A stretch of 5,683 nt of DNA, from contig JAFEEV010000034.1 in assembly GCA_018240935.1 (NCBI GenBank), positions 1 to 5,683 on the forward strand, in the 5' to 3' direction. A program made the translations under genes and the position numbers. The notes under the pieces are model-generated. The model saw only the letters and a program-made list of their open reading frames with translations, was not told the DNA's origin and ran no database searches. Of this stretch, positions 1 to 5,556 are shown one piece after another (the first letter of the stretch is position 1; every line of letters starts with the position of its first letter). The DNA comes from Pseudomonadota bacterium (GTDB lineage Bacteria > Pseudomonadota > Gammaproteobacteria > Burkholderiales > Nitrosomonadaceae).

Positions 1-22
1 AGCAGCTATTGAGCATTACGTT

Positions 23-57
23 GAGCTAAATTTTGAGAAAAATTTAGCTCTTTTTTT
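23..57 (+). terminator. Rho-independent terminator-type hairpin just upstream of the di-haem gene
   Basis: A perfect 12-bp stem (23-34 with 39-50) closes on the four-base loop GAGA and is followed at once by seven T residues (51-57). This is the classic layout of an intrinsic terminator reading on the plus strand. The other strand has no T-run after the stem, so it works in one direction. It most likely ends a gene lying left of the window. It finishes only 22 bases before the ATG of the next gene, which leaves almost no room for a full promoter between them. It could therefore also act as an attenuator in the leader of that gene. Confidence 0.85.
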
Positions 58-63
58 ATTCAT

Positions 64-71
64 AAAGAGGG
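64..71 (+). promoter_or_regulatory. Ribosome binding site that decides the start of the di-haem gene
   Basis: The purine-rich AAAGAGGG lies 8 bases before the ATG at 80. A TTG at 77 is in frame and directly precedes this ATG, but its spacing to the purine run would be only 5 bases and TTG is a weaker start. The ATG at 80 is therefore preferred. Confidence 0.6.
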
Positions 72-79
72 TCAAATTG

Positions 80-1528
80 ATGTACAACAGAAACACCGCG
101 AGATTACCGATAATCTCCGCATTATTTTTTATGCTGACGGCAACGGTATTCGCCAAAGACGATCATGACGGTCGCGGCCATCATGGCAATCGCTTACCGA
201 ATATGTTCAGTTCGGAAAATAGTCATGGCAAAGATGCCACGTTCAGTACCGCAGGCTTTATCGACCTTGACAATCCGTTTTTCAAAAGTATCGGAACGAA
301 CGGCCGCAGTTGCGCTTCCTGCCATGCACCCGACCAAGGATGGACAATCACGCCGAAGGCGGTGAAAAAACTCTTCGATAAAACAAAAGGCCTGGATCCG
401 CTCTTTCGCTTGGTGGACGGCGCCAATTCCCCGCTTGCCGATGTAACAACCGTTGACAAGCGCCGCGCCGCCTACAGCATGCTGATAAAAAAAGCCAATA
501 TCCGCGTGGGAATCGGCATTCCCAGCGACGCCGAATTCGAGTTGATCGACGCCGACGATCCGTACGGCTTCGCCAGCGAAACCGAACTGTCTTTGTTCCG
601 CCGCCCGATGCCGACGACCAATCTGAAGTTTCTCAGCACGGTCATGTGGGATGGTCGCGAAACAACCCTGCAACCGGGCTCCAGCGATTGTATTTATGGC
701 GCGCCCACTTGTTTTTCTCCGGTATCGTTTGATCTGGGAACGCAAGCGAATCACGCCACACGAGGCCATGCCGAAGCGCTGCGCGATCTGACCGATGAAG
801 AGCGCGACGCGATCGTCGCATTCGAAACCGGATTATTTACTGCGCAAATTGAAGACAATGAAGCCGGCACACTCACGGCAGAAAATGCGTACGGCGGTCC
901 TAAAGCGTACGCCAGGGAAAAATATTATTTCGGCATCAACGATACCTTGGCCGGCGATTACAAAACCCATGCCCCTTTCAACCCTAACGCAGTGTCGCTC
1001 TATGACAGCTGGAACCGCTACAACACGAGCAAATCGCCGCATAGCACCCGAAGCGCGCGCGCGGCCATTGCGCGCGGCCAAACGCTGTTCAATAGCAAAC
1101 CAATCATGATCCAAGGAGTGAAAGGCATTAACGATGATTTGGGAGTTAGCGTATTACCAGGAACTTGCACAACATGCCATAACACACCGAATTCGGGTAA
1201 TCACTCAACCCCGATGCCGCTCGACATCGGGGTTGCCGATGCATCGCGCCGCACGCCGGATATGCCGCTGTACACGCTGAAAAACAAAACGACCGGCGAA
1301 ATCGTCAAAACCACCGACCCGGGCCGCGCATTGCTCACCGGTAAATGGAAGGACATCGGCCGCTTCAAAGGGCCAATCCTGCGTGCGGTCGCTTCCCGTC
1401 CGCCTTACTTCCATGACGGCTCCGCTGCGGATTTACAATCCGTCGTCGAGTTTTACAATACCCGCTTCAATATCGGTCTGACCGAAAGCGAAAAAGCGGA
1501 TCTCGCCGCCTTCCTGGCGGCGTTGTAA
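80..1528 (+). CDS. Exported di-haem cytochrome c, CCP/MauG superfamily
   Basis: The product is 482 residues from the ATG at 80. An N-terminal signal peptide (basic start, hydrophobic core about residues 9-24, VFA before a likely cut after Ala25) sends it to the periplasm, where c-type haem is attached. Two CxxCH haem sites are visible: CASCH (Cys78, Cys81, His82) and CTTCH (Cys363, Cys366, His367). The C-terminal half carries the family signature PPYFHDGS (441-448), then LQSVVEFY and LTESEKADLAAFL. MWDGRE in the first half is also typical of these proteins. Classic bacterial cytochrome c peroxidases are about 320-350 residues, so this is a long relative with a larger middle region. Tyr459 falls where peroxidases have the distal Met of the electron-transfer haem, as in MauG, so the reaction may be an oxidation other than simple H2O2 removal. 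The mature start is rich in His and Asp (residues 26-36). No partner gene adjoins it. Superfamily assignment is firm; substrate is unknown. Confidence 0.88.
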   Translation: MYNRNTARLPIISALFFMLTATVFAKDDHDGRGHHGNRLPNMFSSENSHGKDATFSTAGFIDLDNPFFKSIGTNGRSCASCHAPDQGWTITPKAVKKLFDKTKGLDPLFRLVDGANSPLADVTTVDKRRAAYSMLIKKANIRVGIGIPSDAEFELIDADDPYGFASETELSLFRRPMPTTNLKFLSTVMWDGRETTLQPGSSDCIYGAPTCFSPVSFDLGTQANHATRGHAEALRDLTDEERDAIVAFETGLFTAQIEDNEAGTLTAENAYGGPKAYAREKYYFGINDTLAGDYKTHAPFNPNAVSLYDSWNRYNTSKSPHSTRSARAAIARGQTLFNSKPIMIQGVKGINDDLGVSVLPGTCTTCHNTPNSGNHSTPMPLDIGVADASRRTPDMPLYTLKNKTTGEIVKTTDPGRALLTGKWKDIGRFKGPILRAVASRPPYFHDGSAADLQSVVEFYNTRFNIGLTESEKADLAAFLAAL

Positions 1529-1556
1529 AACATAGTCGCTAACCAAACGGCAAAAC

Positions 1557-1592
1557 GGGGTCAATGTATTCCTAACTGAATAAATTGACCCC
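1557..1592. repeat. Inverted repeat (REP-like hairpin) between convergent genes
   Basis: GGGGTCAAT (1557-1565) is mirrored by ATTGACCCC (1584-1592). After one G/A mismatch, TATTC (1567-1571) pairs with GAATA (1578-1582) around the six-base loop CTAACT. That is 14 paired positions in a 36-base element filling the gap between the di-haem gene and the ATPase, ending one base from the ATPase stop codon. Neither strand has a long T-run after it (only GTTTTG on the minus strand), so it is a poor textbook terminator. The GGGGTCA...TGACCCC ends resemble extragenic palindromes found in many proteobacteria, some of them linked to REP-associated tyrosine transposases. It may still help stop transcription from both sides. 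Confidence 0.7.
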
Positions 1593-4310
1593 TCATAAAT
1601 TCTTCACCCCTCTGCAGCGCAGCGAGTATTTTTCAAGCTCGATCAGCAAAAACAACAACAAACTGACCGCAACGATATGCCCCCAAGCTGCGGCATCCAG
1701 TGCGGCGGTGCCGAACAGTTGCTGCATCGCGGGCCAATACGTCAACAATAACTGCAACAACAGCAGCAAACCGGCTGCCAGCAACACATAGCGATTACCC
1801 AGCAAACCCTGGCGCGTGCATACGGATGCAATTAAATAGCGGCAATTAAATAAATAGGTGATTTCACATAGCACCAGCGCATTCACTACCACGGTGCGGC
1901 CGAATTCCACACTCGAACCTTGCGCCAATTCCCAGAAATATAGAGTAAAACTGCCGCCGATCATGAGCAGCGTGACAAACGCGATACGCCACACCAGCAA
2001 TCCCGACAGTACCGGCGCATGCGGATCGTGCGGCGGGCGCGTCATCACGCTCGTTTCAGGGCGCTCGAACGACAGTGAAATCGCCAATGTCACCGTCGTC
2101 ACCATATTAATCCATAAAATTTGCAACGGCGTGATCGGCAGCGCCATTCCCAGCATAACGGCCAAAATCAGCAAACCGGCCTCGCCGCCGTTGGTCGGCA
2201 GCACATACACCATCGTTTTGCGGATATTATCGTAGACCGTGCGGCCTTCTTCCACGGCATGTGCGATCGATGCGAAGTTGTCGTCCGTCAGCACCATCTC
2301 AGCCGCTTCCTTGGCCACCTCGGTGCCTTTCTGTCCCATCGCCACGCCGATATCGGCACGCTTTAACGCCGGCGCGTCGTTCACCCCATCTCCGGTCATG
2401 GCGACAATTTCGCCGTTATTCTGCAGCGCGGTTACCAGGCGCAACTTATGCCCGGGATCGGCCCGGGCAAAAATATCGACATCCGCAGCCGCCTGCCGCA
2501 GTTGCGCATCATCCAAATTATCCAGTTCGATTCCGGTCAACGCGCGCCGGCCATCGCCGATACCAAGACTTGCACCGATTGCGCTGGCAGTGATGCGATG
2601 ATCGCCGGTAATCATTTTGACGCCGATGCCTGCGGCATGACATTGCCGGACTGCGGCGGCGGCTTCGTCGCGCGGCGGATCCATAATGCCGACCATGCCA
2701 AGCAAGGTTAAACCCGTCTCCACATCGGTAAAGCCCACCGTCTGCTGCCGGGCCGGTATCATGCGGCTGGCGATTGCAAGCACGCGTTGCCCGGTTTCAC
2801 TCGCTTCGCGTATTCTGGCATGCCAGAAATCGAACTGCAGCGAGCGATCCTCCCCTTGACTGCGCTGATAGTTGCACATCGTCAACACCTTTTCCGGCGC
2901 GCCTTTGACATAAATGAGGCTATGCCCGGCCGGATCGTGATGCAGTGTCGCCATAAAACGATGTTCCGGCTCAAAAGGAACGACGTCGATGCGCGGCAGC
3001 GCTGCACGCTCCCGTGCGGGGTCCAGCGCCGCCTTCATGGCCAATGTCACCAGCGCGGCTTCGGTGGGATCGCCGTCAATTTCCCAGTTATCGCCGCGTT
3101 GATGCAACACGGCATCATTGCACAGCAACCCGGCGCGGCACAGTTCCTGCAAATCGGCATGACCGGCAACTTGAATCTGTTCCTCTTGCCGGCTGAAGCC
3201 GCCTTGCGGCGCGTATCCCGCACCGCTGACCTGCCATTGATCGTCCGCGGTCATTACGCGCCGCGCGGTCATTTCGTTGCGCGTCAGCGTGCCGGTTTTG
3301 TCGGTGCAAATGACCGTCACGGCGCCAAGCGTTTCCACCGCCGGGAGCCTGCGCACAATGGCATGGCGCCGCGCCATATTTTGCACCCCCAATGCCAACG
3401 TGATCGTCATGATGGCGGGCAGCTCTTCCGGTATGGCCGCAATTGCCATACTGACCGCGGCCAGGAAAATTTCGTTGAGCGGATAATCCCGCCATAACCA
3501 TCCATAGACAAAAATACCGGCTGCCAGCGATAACACCACCAGCGTGAGCCAACGGCCAAAAACCGCCATTTGCCGCAATAACGGCGAAGCCAGCTTATCG
3601 ACTTGCGCGATCATCTGGCTGATGCGGCCGATCTCGGTCTGCTGACCGGTAGCGACCACTATGCCCGATCCCTGGCCGTACACCACCAGCGTTCCGGAAT
3701 AAGCCATGCAACGCCGGTCGTCGATAGCCGTCGCGGCATCAACCGCATCAAGGGATTTTTCCACAGCTTCCGACTCTCCGGTCAATGCCGCTTCCTCGAT
3801 GCGCAGATTCTTGCAGTTGAGCAGGCGCAAATCGGCGGGCACCTTGTCGCCGGATTGCAGCAGGACGATATCGCCGGGCACCAATTGCTCCGCCGCAAGT
3901 TGTATGCGTTGGCCATCGCGCAGCACTGTGGCGTTGAGCGATAGCATGCGCCGGATCGCGTTGAGTGCTTTTTCCGCTTTGCCCTCTTGCACGAAACCGA
4001 TGACGGCGTTGATCACCACCACGCCCAGAATCACGCCGCTATCGACCCAATGACCGAGAAATGCTGTCAGCACGGACGAAACCAGCAGGATATAGATCAG
4101 TACATTATGAAATTGCAATAAAAACCGTATAACGGCGCTCTTCGATTGCGGCGGGTTCAAGCGGTTTGCGCCGTAGCGCGCCAGACGCTCCTCCGCCGCC
4201 AAGGCGGATAATCCGGCATCTCCGCTCATCAGCACATCTTTCACCTGCTGCGCGGATAAGTTATGCCATGCCGGCGCCGGGTTGGTTGCTAAATCGTGTT
4301 CATGCGGCAT
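1593..4310 (-). CDS. P-type cation-transporting ATPase (P2-type, ten membrane segments)
   Basis: The product is 905 residues from the ATG at 4310 and is an inner-membrane pump that couples ATP hydrolysis to cation transport. In order it shows an N-terminal cation-ATPase domain (about 15-75), M1-M2 (about 60-108), the actuator motif TGES (177-180), M3-M4 with PEELP (294-298), the phosphorylated Asp337 in DKTGTLT, a nucleotide-binding domain with DPTE (414-417) and KGAP (469-472), DPPR (544-547), TGDH (568-571), the hinge TGDGVNDAP (639-647), M5-M6 (about 702-748) and four C-terminal segments M7-M10. Length and domain order are complete, with no frameshift. Compared with the calcium pump SERCA, the ion-site residues Glu295 (M4), Asn707 and Glu710 (M5), Asn735 and Thr738 (M6) and Glu816 (M8) are kept, but the central M6 aspartate is replaced by Thr739. 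The transported ion is therefore uncertain: Ca2+, another divalent ion, or a monovalent cation. An in-frame GTG at 4319 was not chosen because it overlaps the ribosome binding site. It is transcribed away from the DUF442 gene and is probably monocistronic. Confidence 0.93.
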   Translation of the reverse strand: MPHEHDLATNPAPAWHNLSAQQVKDVLMSGDAGLSALAAEERLARYGANRLNPPQSKSAVIRFLLQFHNVLIYILLVSSVLTAFLGHWVDSGVILGVVVINAVIGFVQEGKAEKALNAIRRMLSLNATVLRDGQRIQLAAEQLVPGDIVLLQSGDKVPADLRLLNCKNLRIEEAALTGESEAVEKSLDAVDAATAIDDRRCMAYSGTLVVYGQGSGIVVATGQQTEIGRISQMIAQVDKLASPLLRQMAVFGRWLTLVVLSLAAGIFVYGWLWRDYPLNEIFLAAVSMAIAAIPEELPAIMTITLALGVQNMARRHAIVRRLPAVETLGAVTVICTDKTGTLTRNEMTARRVMTADDQWQVSGAGYAPQGGFSRQEEQIQVAGHADLQELCRAGLLCNDAVLHQRGDNWEIDGDPTEAALVTLAMKAALDPARERAALPRIDVVPFEPEHRFMATLHHDPAGHSLIYVKGAPEKVLTMCNYQRSQGEDRSLQFDFWHARIREASETGQRVLAIASRMIPARQQTVGFTDVETGLTLLGMVGIMDPPRDEAAAAVRQCHAAGIGVKMITGDHRITASAIGASLGIGDGRRALTGIELDNLDDAQLRQAAADVDIFARADPGHKLRLVTALQNNGEIVAMTGDGVNDAPALKRADIGVAMGQKGTEVAKEAAEMVLTDDNFASIAHAVEEGRTVYDNIRKTMVYVLPTNGGEAGLLILAVMLGMALPITPLQILWINMVTTVTLAISLSFERPETSVMTRPPHDPHAPVLSGLLVWRIAFVTLLMIGGSFTLYFWELAQGSSVEFGRTVVVNALVLCEITYLFNCRYLIASVCTRQGLLGNRYVLLAAGLLLLLQLLLTYWPAMQQLFGTAALDAAAWGHIVAVSLLLFLLIELEKYSLRCRGVKNL

Positions 4311-4318
4311 AAGCGTCA

Positions 4319-4323
4319 CCTTT
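4319..4323 (-). promoter_or_regulatory. Ribosome binding site that decides the ATPase start
   Basis: Read on the minus strand, AAAGG ends 8 bases before the ATG at 4310. The possible GTG start at 4319 begins with the last base of this site, so the ATG three codons further in is the better choice. Confidence 0.6.
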
Positions 4324-4330
4324 GATAAAA

Positions 4331-4357
4331 ATTATCCGATCGCCTTACACTCCTCAA
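4331..4357 (-). promoter_or_regulatory. Possible promoter of the ATPase gene
   Basis: On the minus strand, TTGAGG (4357-4352) and GATAAT (4336-4331) resemble -35 and -10 boxes. The spacer is only 15 bases and the transcript leader would be about 14 bases. Both are at the limit of what a sigma-70 promoter tolerates, so this is a weak candidate. The true promoter may lie closer to the DUF442 gene. Confidence 0.25.
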
Positions 4358-4382
4358 CCGCCCGGGATCGGCAGAAATACTG

Positions 4383-4411
4383 TGTACTTCATTATTCAGT
4401 CCGGCTACAAT
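4383..4411 (+). promoter_or_regulatory. Possible promoter of the DUF442 gene
   Basis: TACAAT (4406-4411) is a good -10 box, five of six to consensus. At 17 bases upstream, TGTACT (4383-4388) is a poor -35 box, which would fit a promoter needing an activator or an alternative sigma factor. Transcription would begin near 4418 and give a leader of about 35 bases. Confidence 0.4.
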
Positions 4412-4429
4412 GAAAAAACCATTTTCATT
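4409..4429. repeat. Perfect 8-bp inverted repeat at the DUF442 promoter
   Basis: AATGAAAA (4409-4416) is mirrored by TTTTCATT (4422-4429) with a five-base centre AACCA. It overlaps the last bases of the candidate -10 box and the expected transcription start. This is a normal place for a repressor operator, but no regulator can be named from the sequence alone. Confidence 0.4.
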
Positions 4430-4452
4430 TAACACAGCATACGGGGCTTTCT

Positions 4453-4968
4453 ATGAAATACTCTATCATTCTGATGGCGCTGACGGGCATATTGTTTACC
4501 GGCCTAACACAAGCTTCGGGGGGCCGGGTGCCGTTCGCGCATCAAGTAATTCCAGTACAAAATTACAGCCGCGCTACGGAACAAATCGCCATATCCGGAT
4601 TGATTAGCGATGGCGGCGTGCAAGCGCTGGCAGCCACAGGCTTCAAAACGGTTATTGATTTACGCACTAAAAATGAAGGAACTGCTGAAGAAAAAGGACT
4701 GGTTGATTCCGTCGGCATAGCCTATGTCAACATTCCGACGACAGTTGCCGGCATCACGAAAGAGCAAGTCGCCGAATTCACCAAAGTGATTGAGTCGGCA
4801 CAAACACCGGTGCTGATTCATTGCGGATCGGGTAACAGAGCCAGCGCCATGTGGGCAAGTTATCGCATCAGTAAAGGTGTCGATCCCGAAGTCGCAATCG
4901 AAGAAGCTCGCAAAACCGGCTTGCGCCCGCCGTTGGAAGAAAAATTGCGCGAAATCATGCTGAATTGA
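4453..4968 (+). CDS. Exported DUF442 / rhodanese-like phosphatase-fold protein
   Basis: The product is 171 residues. A short signal peptide (hydrophobic residues 5-18, TQA before a likely cut after Ala21) places it in the periplasm. The rest matches the DUF442 / TIGR01244 type of small protein-tyrosine-phosphatase-fold domain: VIDLR (67-71) on a central strand and the active loop HCGSGNR (123-129). Cys124 is the only cysteine in the protein and would be the nucleophile. The loop is C-x4-R, as in rhodaneses and DUF442, one residue shorter than the C-x5-R of true tyrosine phosphatases. Sulfur transfer is thus as likely as phosphate removal. In BLH proteins a DUF442 domain is fused to a persulfide dioxygenase; here it stands alone. 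The ribosome binding site is weak (GGGG, 6 bases before the ATG), but the start is supported by the signal peptide. It is convergent with the ArsR-family gene. Family is fairly sure; reaction and substrate are not. Confidence 0.85.
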   Translation: MKYSIILMALTGILFTGLTQASGGRVPFAHQVIPVQNYSRATEQIAISGLISDGGVQALAATGFKTVIDLRTKNEGTAEEKGLVDSVGIAYVNIPTTVAGITKEQVAEFTKVIESAQTPVLIHCGSGNRASAMWASYRISKGVDPEVAIEEARKTGLRPPLEEKLREIMLN

Positions 4969-5033
4969 GCTTGATCTTTATCCGTAATTTACCCCCCGAT
5001 AATCAGGCAATTATCCCTACCAACACACCCATA

Positions 5034-5063
5034 GAAACTACAGCAAATCCTTGCTGTAGTTTC
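5034..5063. terminator. Perfect 13-bp hairpin between convergent genes
   Basis: GAAACTACAGCAA (5034-5046) pairs without a mismatch to TTGCTGTAGTTTC (5051-5063) across the four-base loop ATCC. It lies in the 173-base gap between the ends of the DUF442 gene and the ArsR-family gene, where a shared terminator is expected. Neither side has a T-run after the stem, so it may instead block RNA decay or be a small repeat element. The same gap also holds two weaker stems: GATAAT/ATTATC (4998-5015) and GGCGAA/TTCGCC (5116-5130). I see no coding region in the gap. Confidence 0.5.
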
Positions 5064-5141
5064 GGCCCGGCAAGATAATGGGCAAGTCGGCTGCTTTCAT
5101 TAAAATCAGCAAAGCGGCGAAAGCTTCGCCCGGAAGATTGA

Positions 5142-5483
5142 TCACGGATGATCTTTGCAGTACAAACTGAACAAAGTCTCCATAACTTTAGCGGCTTCGA
5201 GACTTGCCATGCTGTAATAGATATATTTCCCTTTGCGCTCCGTCGACACCAGATTTTCTTCGCGCAGTACGGTCAGTTGCTGCGATAGCGTGGGCTGATG
5301 AATACCCAGCAACTCCTCCAGTTCCCCAACATTCCGCGTTCCTTTGCTAAGCTCGCACAAAATGAGCAACCGGTCTTCATTTGCCAATATTTTCAGCAAC
5401 GCACACGCTTCCGACGCAGATGAATGCAATGCATCAATACCGGGTAGAACTAATTCTGTTTTCATATTTTTCTTGCTTAACAT
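5142..5483 (-). CDS. ArsR-family repressor of BigR/SqrR (persulfide-sensor) type
   Basis: The product is 113 residues, normal for this family of small dimeric winged-helix repressors. It shows the dimer/core helix ACALLKILANEDRLLILCEL (26-45), the helix-turn-helix with recognition helix QPTLSQQLTVLREENLV (63-79) and the beta wing STERKGKYIYYSM (80-92). It lacks the metal-binding CVC motif of arsenic-type ArsR. It has Cys43 at the end of the second main helix and Cys109 in the C-terminal SLYC. Their 66-residue spacing equals that of the sensing pairs in BigR (Cys42/Cys108) and SqrR (Cys41/Cys107), which form a di- or tetrasulfide bridge on reaction with persulfides and leave DNA. A third cysteine, Cys27, is extra. 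The ATG at 5483 follows an AAGAG-type ribosome site; an ATG six codons in (5465) is possible. A palindrome over the likely promoter suggests self-repression. Sulfide/persulfide sensing is an inference from the cysteines; zinc sensing is less likely. Confidence 0.9.
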   Translation of the reverse strand: MLSKKNMKTELVLPGIDALHSSASEACALLKILANEDRLLILCELSKGTRNVGELEELLGIHQPTLSQQLTVLREENLVSTERKGKYIYYSMASLEAAKVMETLFSLYCKDHP

Positions 5484-5523
5484 TAATATCTCTTAATAAG
5501 TACATGACATAAAAAGAATCAAT

Positions 5524-5539
5524 AGAATATTAAAATTCT
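5524..5539. promoter_or_regulatory. Candidate operator: AT-rich palindrome upstream of the ArsR-family gene
   Basis: AGAAT (5524-5528) is mirrored by ATTCT (5535-5539), and the inner bases also match apart from one pair, giving 14 of 16 symmetric positions. It covers the candidate -10 box of the regulator gene. ArsR-family dimers commonly bind such AT-rich palindromes to repress their own gene, so this is the best operator candidate in the window. Confidence 0.5.
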
Positions 5540-5556
5540 CATTTATTTTTCGTCAA
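5527..5556 (-). promoter_or_regulatory. Candidate promoter of the ArsR-family gene
   Basis: On the minus strand, TTGACG (5556-5551) is a five-of-six -35 box and TAATAT (5532-5527) a four-of-six -10 box, with an 18-base spacer. Transcription would begin near 5520, giving a leader of about 37 bases. The -35 box would lie inside the last codons of the possible gene at the right edge. Confidence 0.45.

Noticed and set aside
77..79. TTG as start of the di-haem protein
   Set aside because: The next codon is ATG with better spacing to the ribosome site, and the signal peptide is unchanged.
69..79. GGGTCAAATTGA near the di-haem start as a second copy of the 1557-1592 repeat end
   Set aside because: Only about seven to eight bases agree and there is no inverted partner, so chance explains it.
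194..769. Open frame on the minus strand (191 codons)
   Set aside because: It is antisense to the first half of the di-haem gene, which has clear haem motifs and a signal peptide. It has no motif of its own.
2787..3497. Long open frame on the plus strand (236 codons)
   Set aside because: It lies wholly antisense to the ATPase, across its conserved DKTGTLT and nucleotide-binding region. Its translation is rich in Arg, His and Gln with no recognisable motif, as expected for a shadow frame.
4317..4319. GTG as start of the ATPase
   Set aside because: It overlaps the AAAGG ribosome site, while the ATG at 4310 is spaced 8 bases from it.
4998..5015. GATAAT/ATTATC stem as a terminator
   Set aside because: The stem has only six mostly A-T pairs and no following T-run, so it is too weak to call by itself.
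5142..5483. Arsenic- or metal-sensing ArsR/SmtB
   Set aside because: There is no CxC metal motif in the DNA-binding helix, and the cysteine pattern matches persulfide sensors.
5512..5540. A SqrR-type operator of the form ATTC-N8-GAAT
   Set aside because: The bases present read GAAT-N6-ATTC, with half-sites in the other order and spacing. I therefore report the palindrome without assigning it to that consensus, which I also recall only from memory.
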